Shown: in pieces, positions 15,914-25,657 of the stretch
Layout: each line of letters starts with the position of its first letter
Position numbering within the stretch: the stretch's first letter is position 1
NCBI RefSeq assembly: GCF_001477655.1
Contig: NZ_CP011266.1
Span: 2,092,001-2,156,000 of the forward strand
From: Methanobrevibacter millerae
GTDB lineage: Archaea; Methanobacteriota; Methanobacteria; Methanobacteriales; Methanobacteriaceae
Direction: 5' to 3'
DNA: 64,000 nt
Notes under the pieces: model-generated
The model's input: the letters and a program-made list of their open reading frames with translations, nothing else
What the model was told of the DNA's origin: nothing
Databases searched by the model: none
Program-made: the position numbers and the translations under genes

Positions 15914-17782
15914 ATGAATTTAAAGTTTGGCAAAAGTGAAATCAAAGACATAATATTCATTGCAGTTTCAGCCATGAGTGTAATATTAAGTTTTGTACTG
16001 AATATTAATTACTTATCCTGGATTGCAATAATATTATGTGGAATTCCAATATTTAAAGATTGTATCGAAGGATTAATAACAGAATTCGATATTAAAGCAG
16101 ATTTACTGGTAACAATAGCAATTATCGCTTCAATTATGATTGGAGAAATATTTGCTGCAGGTGAAATTGCAACAATTATGGCAATTGGAGGATTTTTAGA
16201 AGAATACACAATGGGTAAAACTCAATCAAAAATCGAAGAACTTATTAAGATAACACCACAAGTTGCAAGAAGAATTAAAAATGGAATCGAAGAGGAAATA
16301 AATGTTGAAGATGTTAAAATCGGAGATATCCTAAAGGTTCTTCCAGGAGAAAATATCCCTACCGATGGAATAATAGTTAAAGGTGAAACATCAATTAACC
16401 AATCCACATTGACCGGAGAATCATTACCTGTAGATAAAAAAGAAAATGATGAAGTATATAGTGGAACTACAAATCTTTATGGATCTTTTTCAATGAAAAC
16501 AACAAAAGAAAGTGAAGACAGTTCCCTTCAAAAGTTAATCAGATTAGTTAAGACATCTTCACCAGAAAATGCAAAAATCGTTAAAGTTGCAGACAAATGG
16601 GCAACAATGATTGTAGTGATTGCTTTTACAGCAGCAATATTAACATACTTATTTACATTTGAAATAACAAGAAGTGTAACCATATTAGTAGTTTTCTGCC
16701 CATGTGCATTGGTTTTGGCTACACCCACAGCAATATCTGCAGCAATTGGAAATCTAACAAGCCATGGTATTTTAGTTAAAGACGGAGCATCAATAGAAGA
16801 ACTAGCTCATGTAAATGAATTAATATTTGACAAGACAGGAACATTAACACACGGAACACCCAAAGTAATTGAAGTTGAGTCAAATGATAAAAATATGCTA
16901 AAATTACTTGCATCTCTAGAATCTCAATCAGAACATCCCCTATCAAAATCAATTGTAAATTATTATAACAATAATGACTTATATGAAGTTGATGATTTTA
17001 AAATGTTAATTGGAAAAGGAGTAATTGGAAAAATAAATGGTTCTAAAATAATAGCTGGTAACAAGAAGCTTATGAGTATAGAAAATATTCATATTGAAAA
17101 TGAAAAAGAAAATAATGATAGATCAATTGAAATTTATGTTGCAAAAGATGAAAAGATTATTGGAAAAGTATCTTTATCAGATACATTACGCAGTAATGCC
17201 AAAAAAACAATTAAAAAGTTAAAAAAACTAAATATGAAAACAACACTGCTTAGTGGAGACAACGAAAAAACAGGAGAAATCATTGCCAAAAAAGTAAATG
17301 TAGACAATTACAAATTCAATTGCCTTCCTGAAGACAAAACAGAATACATTCGCCAAAGACAACTAAAAGAAAATAAGGTTGCCATGATTGGAGATGGGAT
17401 AAATGATGCACCATCCCTTAAAAAAGCCAATGTCGGAATAGCTATGGGAAGCATAGGAAGCGATTTAACAATTGAAGCGGCAAATATTGCACTGATTAAT
17501 GATGATATTAAAGAAGTTCCCCATTTGATTGCAATATCAAGAAAAACATTGAAAGTAATCAATATAAATATCGCATTTTCTTTAACATTAAACATTATAG
17601 CAATGATATTAGCCATGTTAGGATTATTAGACCCCATTGCAGGAGCATTGGTTCACAACATTGGATCAGTAATTGTAATAATATATTCATCAACATTAAT
17701 GAACTTTAAACTTTCACGAAATGAACTGGAAAAATCAGAAAAATTAGGTATGACTAAACATTTAAATAAATCAACAACATAA
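15914..17782 (+). CDS. copA: Heavy-metal P1B-type ATPase (probable Cu(I) exporter)
   Basis: An ATP-driven metal pump. Core motifs are complete: TGES in the actuator domain, CPCALVLATP in the transport helix, DKTGTLTHG with the phosphorylated Asp, the HP motif in SEHPLSKS, and GDGINDAPSLKKANVG. There is no N-terminal metal-binding HMA domain; a separate HMA protein follows. The last helices read GALVHNIGSVIVIIYSS and lack both the copper-class and the zinc-class signatures I know, so metal choice rests on the CsoR/CopZ neighbours. The frame is open from ATG 15899, but GGGGCT at 15901-15906 favours ATG 15914. Confidence 0.88.
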   Translation: MNLKFGKSEIKDIIFIAVSAMSVILSFVLNINYLSWIAIILCGIPIFKDCIEGLITEFDIKADLLVTIAIIASIMIGEIFAAGEIATIMAIGGFLEEYTMGKTQSKIEELIKITPQVARRIKNGIEEEINVEDVKIGDILKVLPGENIPTDGIIVKGETSINQSTLTGESLPVDKKENDEVYSGTTNLYGSFSMKTTKESEDSSLQKLIRLVKTSSPENAKIVKVADKWATMIVVIAFTAAILTYLFTFEITRSVTILVVFCPCALVLATPTAISAAIGNLTSHGILVKDGASIEELAHVNELIFDKTGTLTHGTPKVIEVESNDKNMLKLLASLESQSEHPLSKSIVNYYNNNDLYEVDDFKMLIGKGVIGKINGSKIIAGNKKLMSIENIHIENEKENNDRSIEIYVAKDEKIIGKVSLSDTLRSNAKKTIKKLKKLNMKTTLLSGDNEKTGEIIAKKVNVDNYKFNCLPEDKTEYIRQRQLKENKVAMIGDGINDAPSLKKANVGIAMGSIGSDLTIEAANIALINDDIKEVPHLIAISRKTLKVININIAFSLTLNIIAMILAMLGLLDPIAGALVHNIGSVIVIIYSSTLMNFKLSRNELEKSEKLGMTKHLNKSTT

Positions 17783-17814
17783 TATTAAATATAAATAAAT
17801 AAGGAGAATAAAAT

Positions 17815-18027
17815 ATGGCAATTGAAGAAAAAGAAGTAAAAGTTGTAGGAATGCACTGTAATTCATGTGTAAACGCTGTACAATTATCATTGACTGATGT
17901 TGATGGTATTGAAGATGCTAAAGCAGATTTAGATACCGGAATTACTAAAATTAAATTAGATACCGACAAAGTTTCTGATGATGATATCAAAGAAGCTGTC
18001 GAAGAAGCAGGATTTAACGTAGAATAA
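17815..18027 (+). CDS. copZ: CopZ-like heavy-metal-associated (HMA) chaperone
   Basis: A 70-residue single HMA domain. The metal motif GMHCNSCVNAV (M-x-C-x-x-C) is intact, and the rest fits the ferredoxin-like fold ending in AVEEAGFNV. It would carry Cu(I) to the ATPase, substituting for the HMA domain the pump lacks. AAGGAG lies 8 nt before the ATG. It follows the ATPase by 32 nt on the same strand. Confidence 0.92.
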   Translation: MAIEEKEVKVVGMHCNSCVNAVQLSLTDVDGIEDAKADLDTGITKIKLDTDKVSDDDIKEAVEEAGFNVE

Positions 18028-18138
18028 ATCCTTCATTTTTATTTTTTAAAATATTTTAACCAACACCAAAAATAGCATATAACAAACTCATTTTACCTAA
18101 AATAGAAAAATCAAAAAAAGAAAAAATAAATGGTTTAT

Positions 18139-18849
18139 TTATACATTTGAGTATAATAAACCGGTTGCTCTAGCAACGAAGAATACTAGGTAAACACCAA
18201 CAATACCTAATATTACTCCACCAACATATGAATTCCATCTAGCAATTAATGCAGCAATGAAAATTAATATGAAAGCAATTACAAAAGCAATGACAACAAA
18301 TATTAAAAGGTTGAGAATACCTACTCTAGATACATCACCAATAGCTTCACCAATAGCTAAAGCATAGCCTATGTCTTCAGTTTTAGCTAATCTACATTGA
18401 GCCATGAATTGTGCTAATGCGAAAATTACATACAAAATGAATGTAATTACAAGCATAATCCAATCTCTGAGGAATATTGATAAAACTGAAACAATAATGA
18501 ACGGAATAATGTAATATACTATAGATACCACAAACATTTTTAAACCATTGAGTAGTTGCCTTACAGGATCAATAGCTGGACCATCAGGACTTCTTTGAAT
18601 ACCTGATTTAATAATATCCAATTGATAACCAGAAATGAAAAAGGATACGACAAGAGCTACAACAAATCCTACAAATCCAGAACCAAGAACAGTAAATACA
18701 TTATTGGAATTCATTCCTAAAACTACACCTGCAAGTGCTCCACCAATAGCAATTCCTGCAATAATTCCTAAAACAATGAAAATTATTAATGAAACGATGT
18801 TATTGATTGGGAAAGATAATGCATCACCGAATATATCACGAAAATCCAT
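18139..18849 (-). CDS. DUF4013 multi-pass membrane protein
   Basis: A 236-residue membrane protein with about six hydrophobic segments. It matches the DUF4013 family, common in Methanobrevibacter and relatives: the N-terminal helix NNIVSLIIFIVLG, GYQLDIIKSGIQRSPDGPAI and the two C-terminal helices are typical. Function is unknown. A strong GGAGG ribosome site precedes the ATG, and an 8-bp inverted repeat lies in its promoter region (18899-18920). It is the first of two DUF4013 proteins in the window. Confidence 0.8.
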   Translation of the reverse strand: MDFRDIFGDALSFPINNIVSLIIFIVLGIIAGIAIGGALAGVVLGMNSNNVFTVLGSGFVGFVVALVVSFFISGYQLDIIKSGIQRSPDGPAIDPVRQLLNGLKMFVVSIVYYIIPFIIVSVLSIFLRDWIMLVITFILYVIFALAQFMAQCRLAKTEDIGYALAIGEAIGDVSRVGILNLLIFVVIAFVIAFILIFIAALIARWNSYVGGVILGIVGVYLVFFVARATGLLYSNV

Positions 18850-18898
18850 GTTTTTTCCTCCTTAAATTAATTTAAAAAAAACTCGATAGAGAGTCATT

Positions 18899-18920
18899 TA
18901 GTAGTATATTATTACTACTA
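18899..18920 (-). promoter_or_regulatory. Candidate operator TAGTAGTA-N6-TACTACTA
   Basis: A perfect 8-bp inverted repeat with a 6-nt spacer lies 50-71 nt upstream of the DUF4013 start. Read on the minus strand it follows the TATA-like stretch TTTTAAATA, i.e. near the expected transcript start. A DNA-binding dimer is the simplest reading. I saw no second copy in the window. Confidence 0.5.
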
Positions 18921-19085
18921 TTTAAAAGTAATATTTAAAATAAGAAAATATGTTTAATTTATCAATGAATTATAATTTTAAAACATATTAAACCACCATT
19001 CCAATTAAATATCAAATTATATATAATTAAAAAGATAAATTTTAAAACATAGAATTAAATTCTAAATTTTTAAAAAGGGATTGAA

Positions 19086-20102
19086 ATGAAATCTGTTGCA
19101 ATTAATGGATATGGAACAATAGGAAAAAGAGTTGCTGATGCTGTTGCAGCTCAAGATGACATGAAAGTAATAGGTGTAAGTAAAACTAGACCAAACTACG
19201 AAGCAAGAACTGCTGTTGAAGAAAAAGAATACCCATTATACATTGGAATTCCTGAAAGAGAACAAATGTTTAAAGATGCAGGAATTGAAATTGCAGGTAC
19301 TGTTGAAGACATGATTCAAGAAGCAGATGTTGTAGTTGACTGTACTCCTGGAAGTATCGGTCCGCAAAACCTTGAAATGTATAAGAAAGCTGGTGTTAAG
19401 GCAATTTACCAAGGTGGAGAAGACCATGACTTGACTGGTCTTTCATTCAATGCAATTTCCAATTATGATGATTCATATGGTGCAGATTATACTAGAGTAG
19501 TTTCATGTAACACAACAGGTCTTACCCGTACATTATCTACTATTGACCCAATAGCAGATATTAAAAAAGTAAGAGCTGTAATGGTTAGAAGAGGATCAGA
19601 CCCATCTGAAGTTAAAAAAGGTCCAATCAACTCTATCGTACCTAACCCTCCAAAAGTACCTTCTCACCATGGCCCTGATGTAAAAACCGTTATGAAGGGC
19701 ATTGATGTTACTACAATGGCATTACTTGTACCTACAACATTAATGCACCAACACAACATTATGGTAGAAATTAATAATGAAGTTGAAACTGAAGAAATTG
19801 TTGAAGCTTTAGAAAAACGTTCAAGAGTTATTGTTGTTGATGCATCAGAAGGTCTTGGTTCAACTGCAGAGTTAATGGAGTATGCTAAGGAATTAGGTAG
19901 AAACAGAAATGACTTATACGAAATTCCAGTATGGAGAGAATCCATCAATGTTGTAGGCAATGAACTGTTCTACATGCAGGCAGTACACCAAGAATCAGAT
20001 GTAATACCTGAAAATATTGATGCTATTCGTGCACTTCTTGAAATGGAAAGTGACAACGAAAAATCAATAGCAAAAACTAATAAAGCAATGGGAATTTTAT
20101 AA
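19086..20102 (+). CDS. gap: Glyceraldehyde-3-phosphate dehydrogenase, archaeal type II
   Basis: The archaeal phosphorylating GAPDH, working mainly in gluconeogenesis in methanogens. The 338 residues start [20 protein letters not shown] (dinucleotide-binding loop GYGTIG), and the catalytic cysteine is in SCNTTGLTR near residue 140. [20 protein letters not shown] and HHGPDVKTV are family hallmarks of the archaeal enzyme. A TATA-like run near 19018-19026 and AGGGATTGA before the ATG give ordinary expression signals. It is monocistronic. Confidence 0.96.
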   Translation: MKSVAINGYGTIGKRVADAVAAQDDMKVIGVSKTRPNYEARTAVEEKEYPLYIGIPEREQMFKDAGIEIAGTVEDMIQEADVVVDCTPGSIGPQNLEMYKKAGVKAIYQGGEDHDLTGLSFNAISNYDDSYGADYTRVVSCNTTGLTRTLSTIDPIADIKKVRAVMVRRGSDPSEVKKGPINSIVPNPPKVPSHHGPDVKTVMKGIDVTTMALLVPTTLMHQHNIMVEINNEVETEEIVEALEKRSRVIVVDASEGLGSTAELMEYAKELGRNRNDLYEIPVWRESINVVGNELFYMQAVHQESDVIPENIDAIRALLEMESDNEKSIAKTNKAMGIL

Positions 20103-20112
20103 TTCCCTCATT

Positions 20113-20457
20113 TTACTCTTTTTTTATTTTCTTAACCTCATCAATTGTTAAATCCAAAACATCTGCAATTATCCCAATATCCAAATCCACCAAAGTCAAA
20201 TATTTTGCAAATTCAATACTCTGAGATTTATCAAAATTAAATTTTAATCCTGGACGAAAGAAATAATCCAAATCCATAAGATTCAATAATCTTTTCATTA
20301 CATAAGGCTTATTAACATCTTCTTCATCCAATGCTACAAAATAGAACAAAATTGAAGTAAATAATGCAGAATTTTTACTGCTTTTAGATTCATGTTTTGC
20401 TTTTTCCAACAAATCCATCATTTCATCAAAATCTTTTTTAAATTCTTTATTATCCAT
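20113..20457 (-). CDS. Hypothetical protein, 114 residues
   Basis: I do not recognise this protein. It is soluble and largely helical, with an acidic N-terminal half (KDFDEMMDLLEKAKHE) and a C-terminal segment resembling a small helix-turn-helix: DLDIGIIADVLDLTIDEVKKIKK. The frame has normal codon use and a GGTTATGAT ribosome-like site before the ATG. It converges on gap with a 10-nt gap. A DNA-binding role through the C-terminus is possible but unproven. Confidence 0.6.
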   Translation of the reverse strand: MDNKEFKKDFDEMMDLLEKAKHESKSSKNSALFTSILFYFVALDEEDVNKPYVMKRLLNLMDLDYFFRPGLKFNFDKSQSIEFAKYLTLVDLDIGIIADVLDLTIDEVKKIKKE

Positions 20458-20671
20458 AATATCATAACCTTCATATACAAGGTTATATTTAATTTATCAT
20501 ATTTAAATTGTGTAGTTTACTTTTAAAACAATTTTACTTCTTAATTATAAAAATATAACCATTTTAAAAAATTATTAACTTAAAACAATATTATTTTAAG
20601 GTTATAACAATTCTAAAAAATTATCATCTCTTGTAAAAAATATAATTACTATTAAGAATAATAGTATTTTT

Positions 20672-21508
20672 ATGAAAAATAAAGTCTTTTTTGGACCTGC
20701 CGGAAGTCCAGTTAATTATAAGGGTGCAGCATACAAAGCTCCAAAATACATTCAAAGAATTGGACTCGACTCTTATGAATACCAATCCCCATATGGAGTA
20801 AGAATTGGTGAAAAGTCTGCAAGAATATTAAAACAGGAAGCTGAAAAATTTGACATACTAATTTCAATGCATGGCCCATATTACATTAATTTATGTGCAA
20901 AGGAAAGTGAAAAAATTGATAAAAGCATTGGACATCTAATAGCCACAGCCCGTGCAGGCGAGTGGATGGGTGCTTATAGACTAGTATTCCACCCAGGTTT
21001 TTATACTAACCAGAAACCAGAAAAAGCAATGGAAATATCCAAACAAACGATTAATCGATTATTTGAAGAACTTGAAGCAGAAGGTATTGAAGATTTCACA
21101 TTTGCTCCTGAAACTACAGGCAAAAGAACTCAACAAGGAAATATCCAAGAAATCGTGGAGTTATGTGCCAGTTTTGATCATTTTGAACCGACAATAGATT
21201 TCGCACATATCCATGCCCGTGGAAGAGGATATCTTACTAAAAAAGATGATTACAATTGCATCTTTTCAACAATTGAAAATAAATTAGATATTGACCGTCT
21301 GCACTGCCACTTCACCACCATCGAATATGGTCATGGCGGAGAAGTAAAACATCACACTTTAGATGAAAGTGATGAATATGGACCTCAAATCGAAGATTTA
21401 TTGGCAAATCTTATTGATAACGGATGGAATGCAAATATTATTTGTGAAACTCCACTAAGAGATATTGATGCATTAAAGATGAAAGAATTATACGAAAGTA
21501 TGATTTAA
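20672..21508 (+). CDS. nfo: Deoxyribonuclease IV (AP endonuclease family 2)
   Basis: A TIM-barrel endonuclease that cuts at abasic sites in base excision repair. The 278 residues carry the zinc ligands of the family in order: SMHGPYYINL (His near 69), RLVFHPGF (His near 110), FAPETTG (Glu near 148), PTIDFAHIHAR (Asp and His near 180-184), DRLHCHFTTIEYG (His near 213-216), HHTL and ICETPL (Glu near 259). The ATG has no ribosome site, and the TATA-like AAAATATAATT lies about 25-30 nt upstream, so the mRNA is probably leaderless. Its stop overlaps the convergent phosphoesterase stop by 4 nt. Confidence 0.93.
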   Translation: MKNKVFFGPAGSPVNYKGAAYKAPKYIQRIGLDSYEYQSPYGVRIGEKSARILKQEAEKFDILISMHGPYYINLCAKESEKIDKSIGHLIATARAGEWMGAYRLVFHPGFYTNQKPEKAMEISKQTINRLFEELEAEGIEDFTFAPETTGKRTQQGNIQEIVELCASFDHFEPTIDFAHIHARGRGYLTKKDDYNCIFSTIENKLDIDRLHCHFTTIEYGHGGEVKHHTLDESDEYGPQIEDLLANLIDNGWNANIICETPLRDIDALKMKELYESMI

Positions 21509-22578
21509 TTTTTCTTTAATTTTAGAATTACTATTTCAGAGTCTGTTCCCCACCTTATTGGCTGATCCATTGAACCAACTCCAGTTGTTACATGCAGATA
21601 ATGATTCAAATCATCCTTGAATAATCCAATATTATATTTGAAGATTAATTCAGATACCCATTTCAAAGGATAGAATTGTCCCCCGTGAGTGTGTCCTGAC
21701 AATTGAATATCAAAACCTATTTTAGAATGCTTTGACCAGCCATAAGGCACATGATAATTAATTATATTGACTTTATCTTCTTTTATTTGACTTTTTAATT
21801 CATCATCACTAGGCATTTCAATATCACCAAAGCTAAAAGTCAACCCATAGATATTTAAATTATTTATTTCTATTGATTCATTATCCAAAACGATTATCCC
21901 CGCATTTTTACATGCAGCAACAACATTTTTAATTCCAGGATAATAGTCATGATTTCCAGGAGTGAAAATGATTGGAATTTTAACATCCCTTAACGGCAGA
22001 AAATCATCTTTTGATACGACTGAAGATCCATCAGCCAAATCTCCGGAGATAATGGCAACATCACAGATATCAGAAACATCATTTAATGCATCCCTAATTT
22101 GAGTTATGATTTTTTTATATCTTACCGCACCAAAGTGAACATCAGACAAATGAGCAATATTAACATCATTTTCCAAATCATCAAATTTAATTGTCTTTTC
22201 ATTTATAATCAGTTTATGAGCTTTCCAATAAGCATGAACACCAATTAAAGGTACTGCCAAAAGCATTAGAAGACAAAGTGATAAACTTAATTCAATAAAT
22301 TGCCCTAAAACATAAATTACAATAATATCAATTAAAAACATCAGTGATGCCCACATCCATGTTGTGGATATTTCAGTTAATAATCTTGTAATAAATCGGG
22401 TTTTTTTCTCTTCTGCAATCATAGGCACAACATTTAATATTCCCACAATAATTGTTAAAATAAGCAATGTTAAATCATCTAATGGATAAAATAACATGAA
22501 AATATACTTGAATAAGAAAAATTCAAAGAGCATGTAAAATGGTGTCATAAAAATTACTCTGCGTGTTCTGAAACTCAT
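21505..22578 (-). CDS. Membrane-anchored metallophosphoesterase
   Basis: A calcineurin-type phosphoesterase with an N-terminal membrane domain of about four helices (to about residue 120). The metal-binding motifs are in order: AHLSDVHFG, GDLADG, GNHDYYPG, NYHVPYG and SGHTHGGQ. This layout is that of the YkuE-like family, membrane proteins with the catalytic domain next to the membrane; substrates are poorly known. The frame is open from a TTG at 22593, but TTGGAG itself is the ribosome site, and ATG 22578 at nine nt spacing fits best. It converges on nfo with a 4-nt overlap. Confidence 0.88.
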   Translation of the reverse strand: MSFRTRRVIFMTPFYMLFEFFLFKYIFMLFYPLDDLTLLILTIIVGILNVVPMIAEEKKTRFITRLLTEISTTWMWASLMFLIDIIVIYVLGQFIELSLSLCLLMLLAVPLIGVHAYWKAHKLIINEKTIKFDDLENDVNIAHLSDVHFGAVRYKKIITQIRDALNDVSDICDVAIISGDLADGSSVVSKDDFLPLRDVKIPIIFTPGNHDYYPGIKNVVAACKNAGIIVLDNESIEINNLNIYGLTFSFGDIEMPSDDELKSQIKEDKVNIINYHVPYGWSKHSKIGFDIQLSGHTHGGQFYPLKWVSELIFKYNIGLFKDDLNHYLHVTTGVGSMDQPIRWGTDSEIVILKLKKN

Positions 22579-22645
22579 CAGCATTAACTCCAAAATTTTA
22601 TATATTACTACATAATATATCTTAAATATTATTTAAAATAAAAAT

Positions 22646-23779
22646 ATGTTGAGTGATTTTTTGAAAAATAATTCTAAAAAAAGCGAACCTAAAAGTCAAA
22701 GCCAAAAATCAGCAGTCTTCACAAAGGACAACAAAAACAATGCACAATGTATTGTTTTAAAAGCTGTAGGCTACCCATTTGAGTTTGAAATGATGGAAAA
22801 TAGCTTAGAAATCACTGATGAAGGATTGTTTGAACAGTATGCTCGTGACCAGTGGCTAGGCATGGAAGTCAATAGTGAAACATATCTCTTTGATCAAAAA
22901 ATCATCCCCGATTTTGCATTCAAGGTAATATCTGCAGAACCTGAAAATTCAATAATTTCAGAAAAAACAAAAATAGAAATAATTATTGACAAAAAAAATA
23001 ACAAAACAGATTTGACTGAAAGCACTGTTAAACTATCAGATGTTGTTGGTCAAACAAATGCAAAAAACAAAATTAAAGTTATTGAAAAATTTTTGTTAGA
23101 CCCTGAAAGCTTTGGTGTGTGGGCTCCAAAAAATATTCTATTTTATGGTCATCCAGGTACTGGTAAAACCATGCTTGTCAAGGGACTTGCTGGAGAGGTT
23201 GAAGTTCCTTTGCATTTAGTTAAGGCAACTTCATTAATCGGCGAACATGTTGGTGATGCTGCATCTAAAATACATGATTTATTTGAAAAGGCATCTAAAA
23301 ATTCACCATCAATCATATTTATTGATGAAATTGATGCAATTGCACTTCACAGATCATTCCAGTCATTGAGAGGGGATGTTTCTGAAATTGTTAATGCACT
23401 TCTAACCGAATTAGATGGAATTGATGAAAATAAGTTCGTCATTACTATTTGTGCTACAAATAACCCCTCTTCATTGGATAGTGCGGTTAGAAGCCGTTTT
23501 GAAGAGGAAATCGAATTCATCCTCCCAAATGATAAAGACAGATATGAAATATTTAAAAGAAACATTGAAACTCTTCCTATTGATTGTGATTTGAATATTG
23601 GGAAATTAGTTAAATTATCTAAAAATATGTCCGGAAGAGACATTAAAGAAAAGATACTTAAAACCGCACTCCATCATGCAATAGCTAATGATAAAGATAT
23701 TGTTGATATGAGTGATATTGATTATGCTTTTGAATCAAGTAAAATCCGAACAGAAAATATAAAAGGAATGTTTGAATGA
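22646..23779 (+). CDS. AAA family ATPase (classical AAA, archaeal uncharacterised type)
   Basis: A single AAA module follows an N-terminal domain of about 130 residues. Walker A is GHPGTGKT, Walker B is IIFIDEID, sensor 1 is CATNNP, and the arginine-finger region is SSLDSAVRSRFEEEIEF. It looks like proteasomal or Cdc48-type ATPases but is shorter and lacks a C-terminal HbYX tail. Substrates are unknown. The DUF4013 membrane gene starts inside its stop codon (ATGA overlap), so the two are translated together. No ribosome site and a TATA-like run about 30 nt upstream suggest a leaderless mRNA. Confidence 0.87.
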   Translation: MLSDFLKNNSKKSEPKSQSQKSAVFTKDNKNNAQCIVLKAVGYPFEFEMMENSLEITDEGLFEQYARDQWLGMEVNSETYLFDQKIIPDFAFKVISAEPENSIISEKTKIEIIIDKKNNKTDLTESTVKLSDVVGQTNAKNKIKVIEKFLLDPESFGVWAPKNILFYGHPGTGKTMLVKGLAGEVEVPLHLVKATSLIGEHVGDAASKIHDLFEKASKNSPSIIFIDEIDAIALHRSFQSLRGDVSEIVNALLTELDGIDENKFVITICATNNPSSLDSAVRSRFEEEIEFILPNDKDRYEIFKRNIETLPIDCDLNIGKLVKLSKNMSGRDIKEKILKTALHHAIANDKDIVDMSDIDYAFESSKIRTENIKGMFE

Positions 23780-24465
23780 ATTTATACGATAATGTTCACA
23801 ATGCATTTAAATTTACCATAAAAAACTGGAAAGTCATTATATTATTGGGAATAATATTAAGTATTGGTGCTTCACTAACAGAAATGAAAACTGATAATTC
23901 AATTTTATTAACAATATCAATAATAATATCAACAATATTATTATTTTTTGAAGAATCATATCGTTATAAGATAATTGAAAATACTATTATGGGCGATAAC
24001 AACCCACCTAAACCTGAATTTAATACTAGATTTTTAAAAGAAGGGATGATTGAATCTTCCATTTTGTTCATTTATACAGTCATTGCATTAGTAATATCCC
24101 AATTAATAGACATGATTAGTGATTTTTCAATCCAAACAATTTTATCTATTTTAGGAATTATAATATTTTTTTCAGTTATCGCATCAGGCATTAACAAAGC
24201 TCTGCATGACGGTAAATTTAAATCTGCATTCAACTTAATTGAAATATTTGCATTTTATAAAAATATAGGATTTAAAAATGCATTATTTTTAATTATTACC
24301 GGAACAATAAGTTATACATTAATTATAGAATGTGTCTTTGATTTTGGTAATTTAAATTTAACTGGTTTTATAGATATTATAATATCATTCTTTTTAAGTC
24401 CAATACTATTAGTGTTCCTGACCAGATTAATGGCTCTTTTTGGAAGAGAAGCCGTTAATGATTAA
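23776..24465 (+). CDS. DUF4013-like membrane protein coupled to the AAA ATPase
   Basis: A 229-residue membrane protein with about six hydrophobic helices. Layout and the short basic N-terminus (YDNVHNAFKFTIKNWKV) match DUF4013. The start overlaps the AAA ATPase stop by 4 nt, so translation is coupled and a functional link is likely. It converges on hemA with an 11-nt overlap of coding ends. Family function is unknown. Confidence 0.75.
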   Translation: MNLYDNVHNAFKFTIKNWKVIILLGIILSIGASLTEMKTDNSILLTISIIISTILLFFEESYRYKIIENTIMGDNNPPKPEFNTRFLKEGMIESSILFIYTVIALVISQLIDMISDFSIQTILSILGIIIFFSVIASGINKALHDGKFKSAFNLIEIFAFYKNIGFKNALFLIITGTISYTLIIECVFDFGNLNLTGFIDIIISFFLSPILLVFLTRLMALFGREAVND

Positions 24466-25657
24466 AATCAAATATATACTCTGCTGAGTTTAAAACATCC
24501 TTTTTATCTTCACATGCGGCGTTTTTTAAATTTTGTGAAATGTCAAAAAATATTTTATTCACAATGGAATTTGTTAAATTATTTAAAATTTTACTACTAC
24601 CATCTACATCAGACAACTTTGAAGATGCTTTTTTTGTTTCACGTTGTCTTATTTCTTCCATAGACATTCTTAAACTAGATAGTAAATCTTCAACTTCCAT
24701 TATTTTAAATGAATCTTTAAGTAAATGATATTCTTCGTTGATGATAATTTCGGCTTCATCGAATTCTTTCACACGAAGTTTTGTGTTATAATCCGCAATT
24801 TCGCGCAAATCATCAATATTAAACAGTTTAACATCCAATTCCTTAACATCATCAGAAATATCTCGAGGATTAGCAATATCAACCATCATTAAATCAGAAT
24901 TAGTCAAACCAATATTTTCAAGCCTTTGTTTAGTTATTATTGAATGAGGTGCACTCGTAGCACTTATGACCAAATCAGCAGTTCTTAAATATTCATCGAG
25001 CTGTGAAAACAAAATTGCAGTTCCATCCAAATCCTCTGCAAGTTCAACTGCAACATAATAAGTCCTATTAGCTACAAAAATTGCATTCAAATCCTTTTCA
25101 GCAAGTGCTTTAGCTACCAATTTACCCATTTTTCCAGCACCAATGACCAGAACAGATTTACCTTTTAAATCACCCAAATGAGATTCTGCCAAATCAACAG
25201 CTGCAGAACCGATTGAAACAGAACCCTTATTGATATTGGTTTTATTCCTAACAACCTGCCCCACATGAATAGCTTTTGTAAAAATTAAGTCAAGAGATTT
25301 TCCGCAGTGGCGTTCCTTTGTAGCTTTAGCCTTGGAATCCTTTACCTGTCCCAATATCTGGTCTTCACCGACAATCATTGATTCCAGACCAGAGGTCATA
25401 CGAAGCAAATGCATAACAGACGCATCACCATATTCAATTATAATGCTTTGATTTTCATGAGAAAGCAGATCATCATCCGGTGAAATATAATCATTGTGAA
25501 TATAATATTCCTTACGATTGCAGGTGGAAATTTCAACATATTCATTGATGGAATACTTTTCCTGCAATTCATCAAATAAATCATCGATTTGTTTTGAAAT
25601 ATTCTCCATTGATTGAATATCTGCAATTTTATGGTCAACTCTTAAATTAAGTATCAT
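24455..25657 (-). CDS. hemA: Glutamyl-tRNA reductase
   Basis: HemA reduces glutamyl-tRNA(Glu) to glutamate-1-semialdehyde, the entry to tetrapyrroles (siroheme, cobamides and F430 in methanogens). The 400 residues show the catalytic cysteine motif STCNRKEYYI near residue 50, GLESMIVGEDQILGQVK near 95, and the NADPH-binding VLVIGAGKMGKLVAKAL near 175, then the C-terminal dimerisation helix. AGGGGG six nt upstream sets the start at ATG 25657; the open frame extends one codon further to TTG. It overlaps the end of the precorrin-2 dehydrogenase gene and is the last gene of that operon. Confidence 0.96.
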   Translation of the reverse strand: MILNLRVDHKIADIQSMENISKQIDDLFDELQEKYSINEYVEISTCNRKEYYIHNDYISPDDDLLSHENQSIIIEYGDASVMHLLRMTSGLESMIVGEDQILGQVKDSKAKATKERHCGKSLDLIFTKAIHVGQVVRNKTNINKGSVSIGSAAVDLAESHLGDLKGKSVLVIGAGKMGKLVAKALAEKDLNAIFVANRTYYVAVELAEDLDGTAILFSQLDEYLRTADLVISATSAPHSIITKQRLENIGLTNSDLMMVDIANPRDISDDVKELDVKLFNIDDLREIADYNTKLRVKEFDEAEIIINEEYHLLKDSFKIMEVEDLLSSLRMSMEEIRQRETKKASSKLSDVDGSSKILNNLTNSIVNKIFFDISQNLKNAACEDKKDVLNSAEYIFDFNH

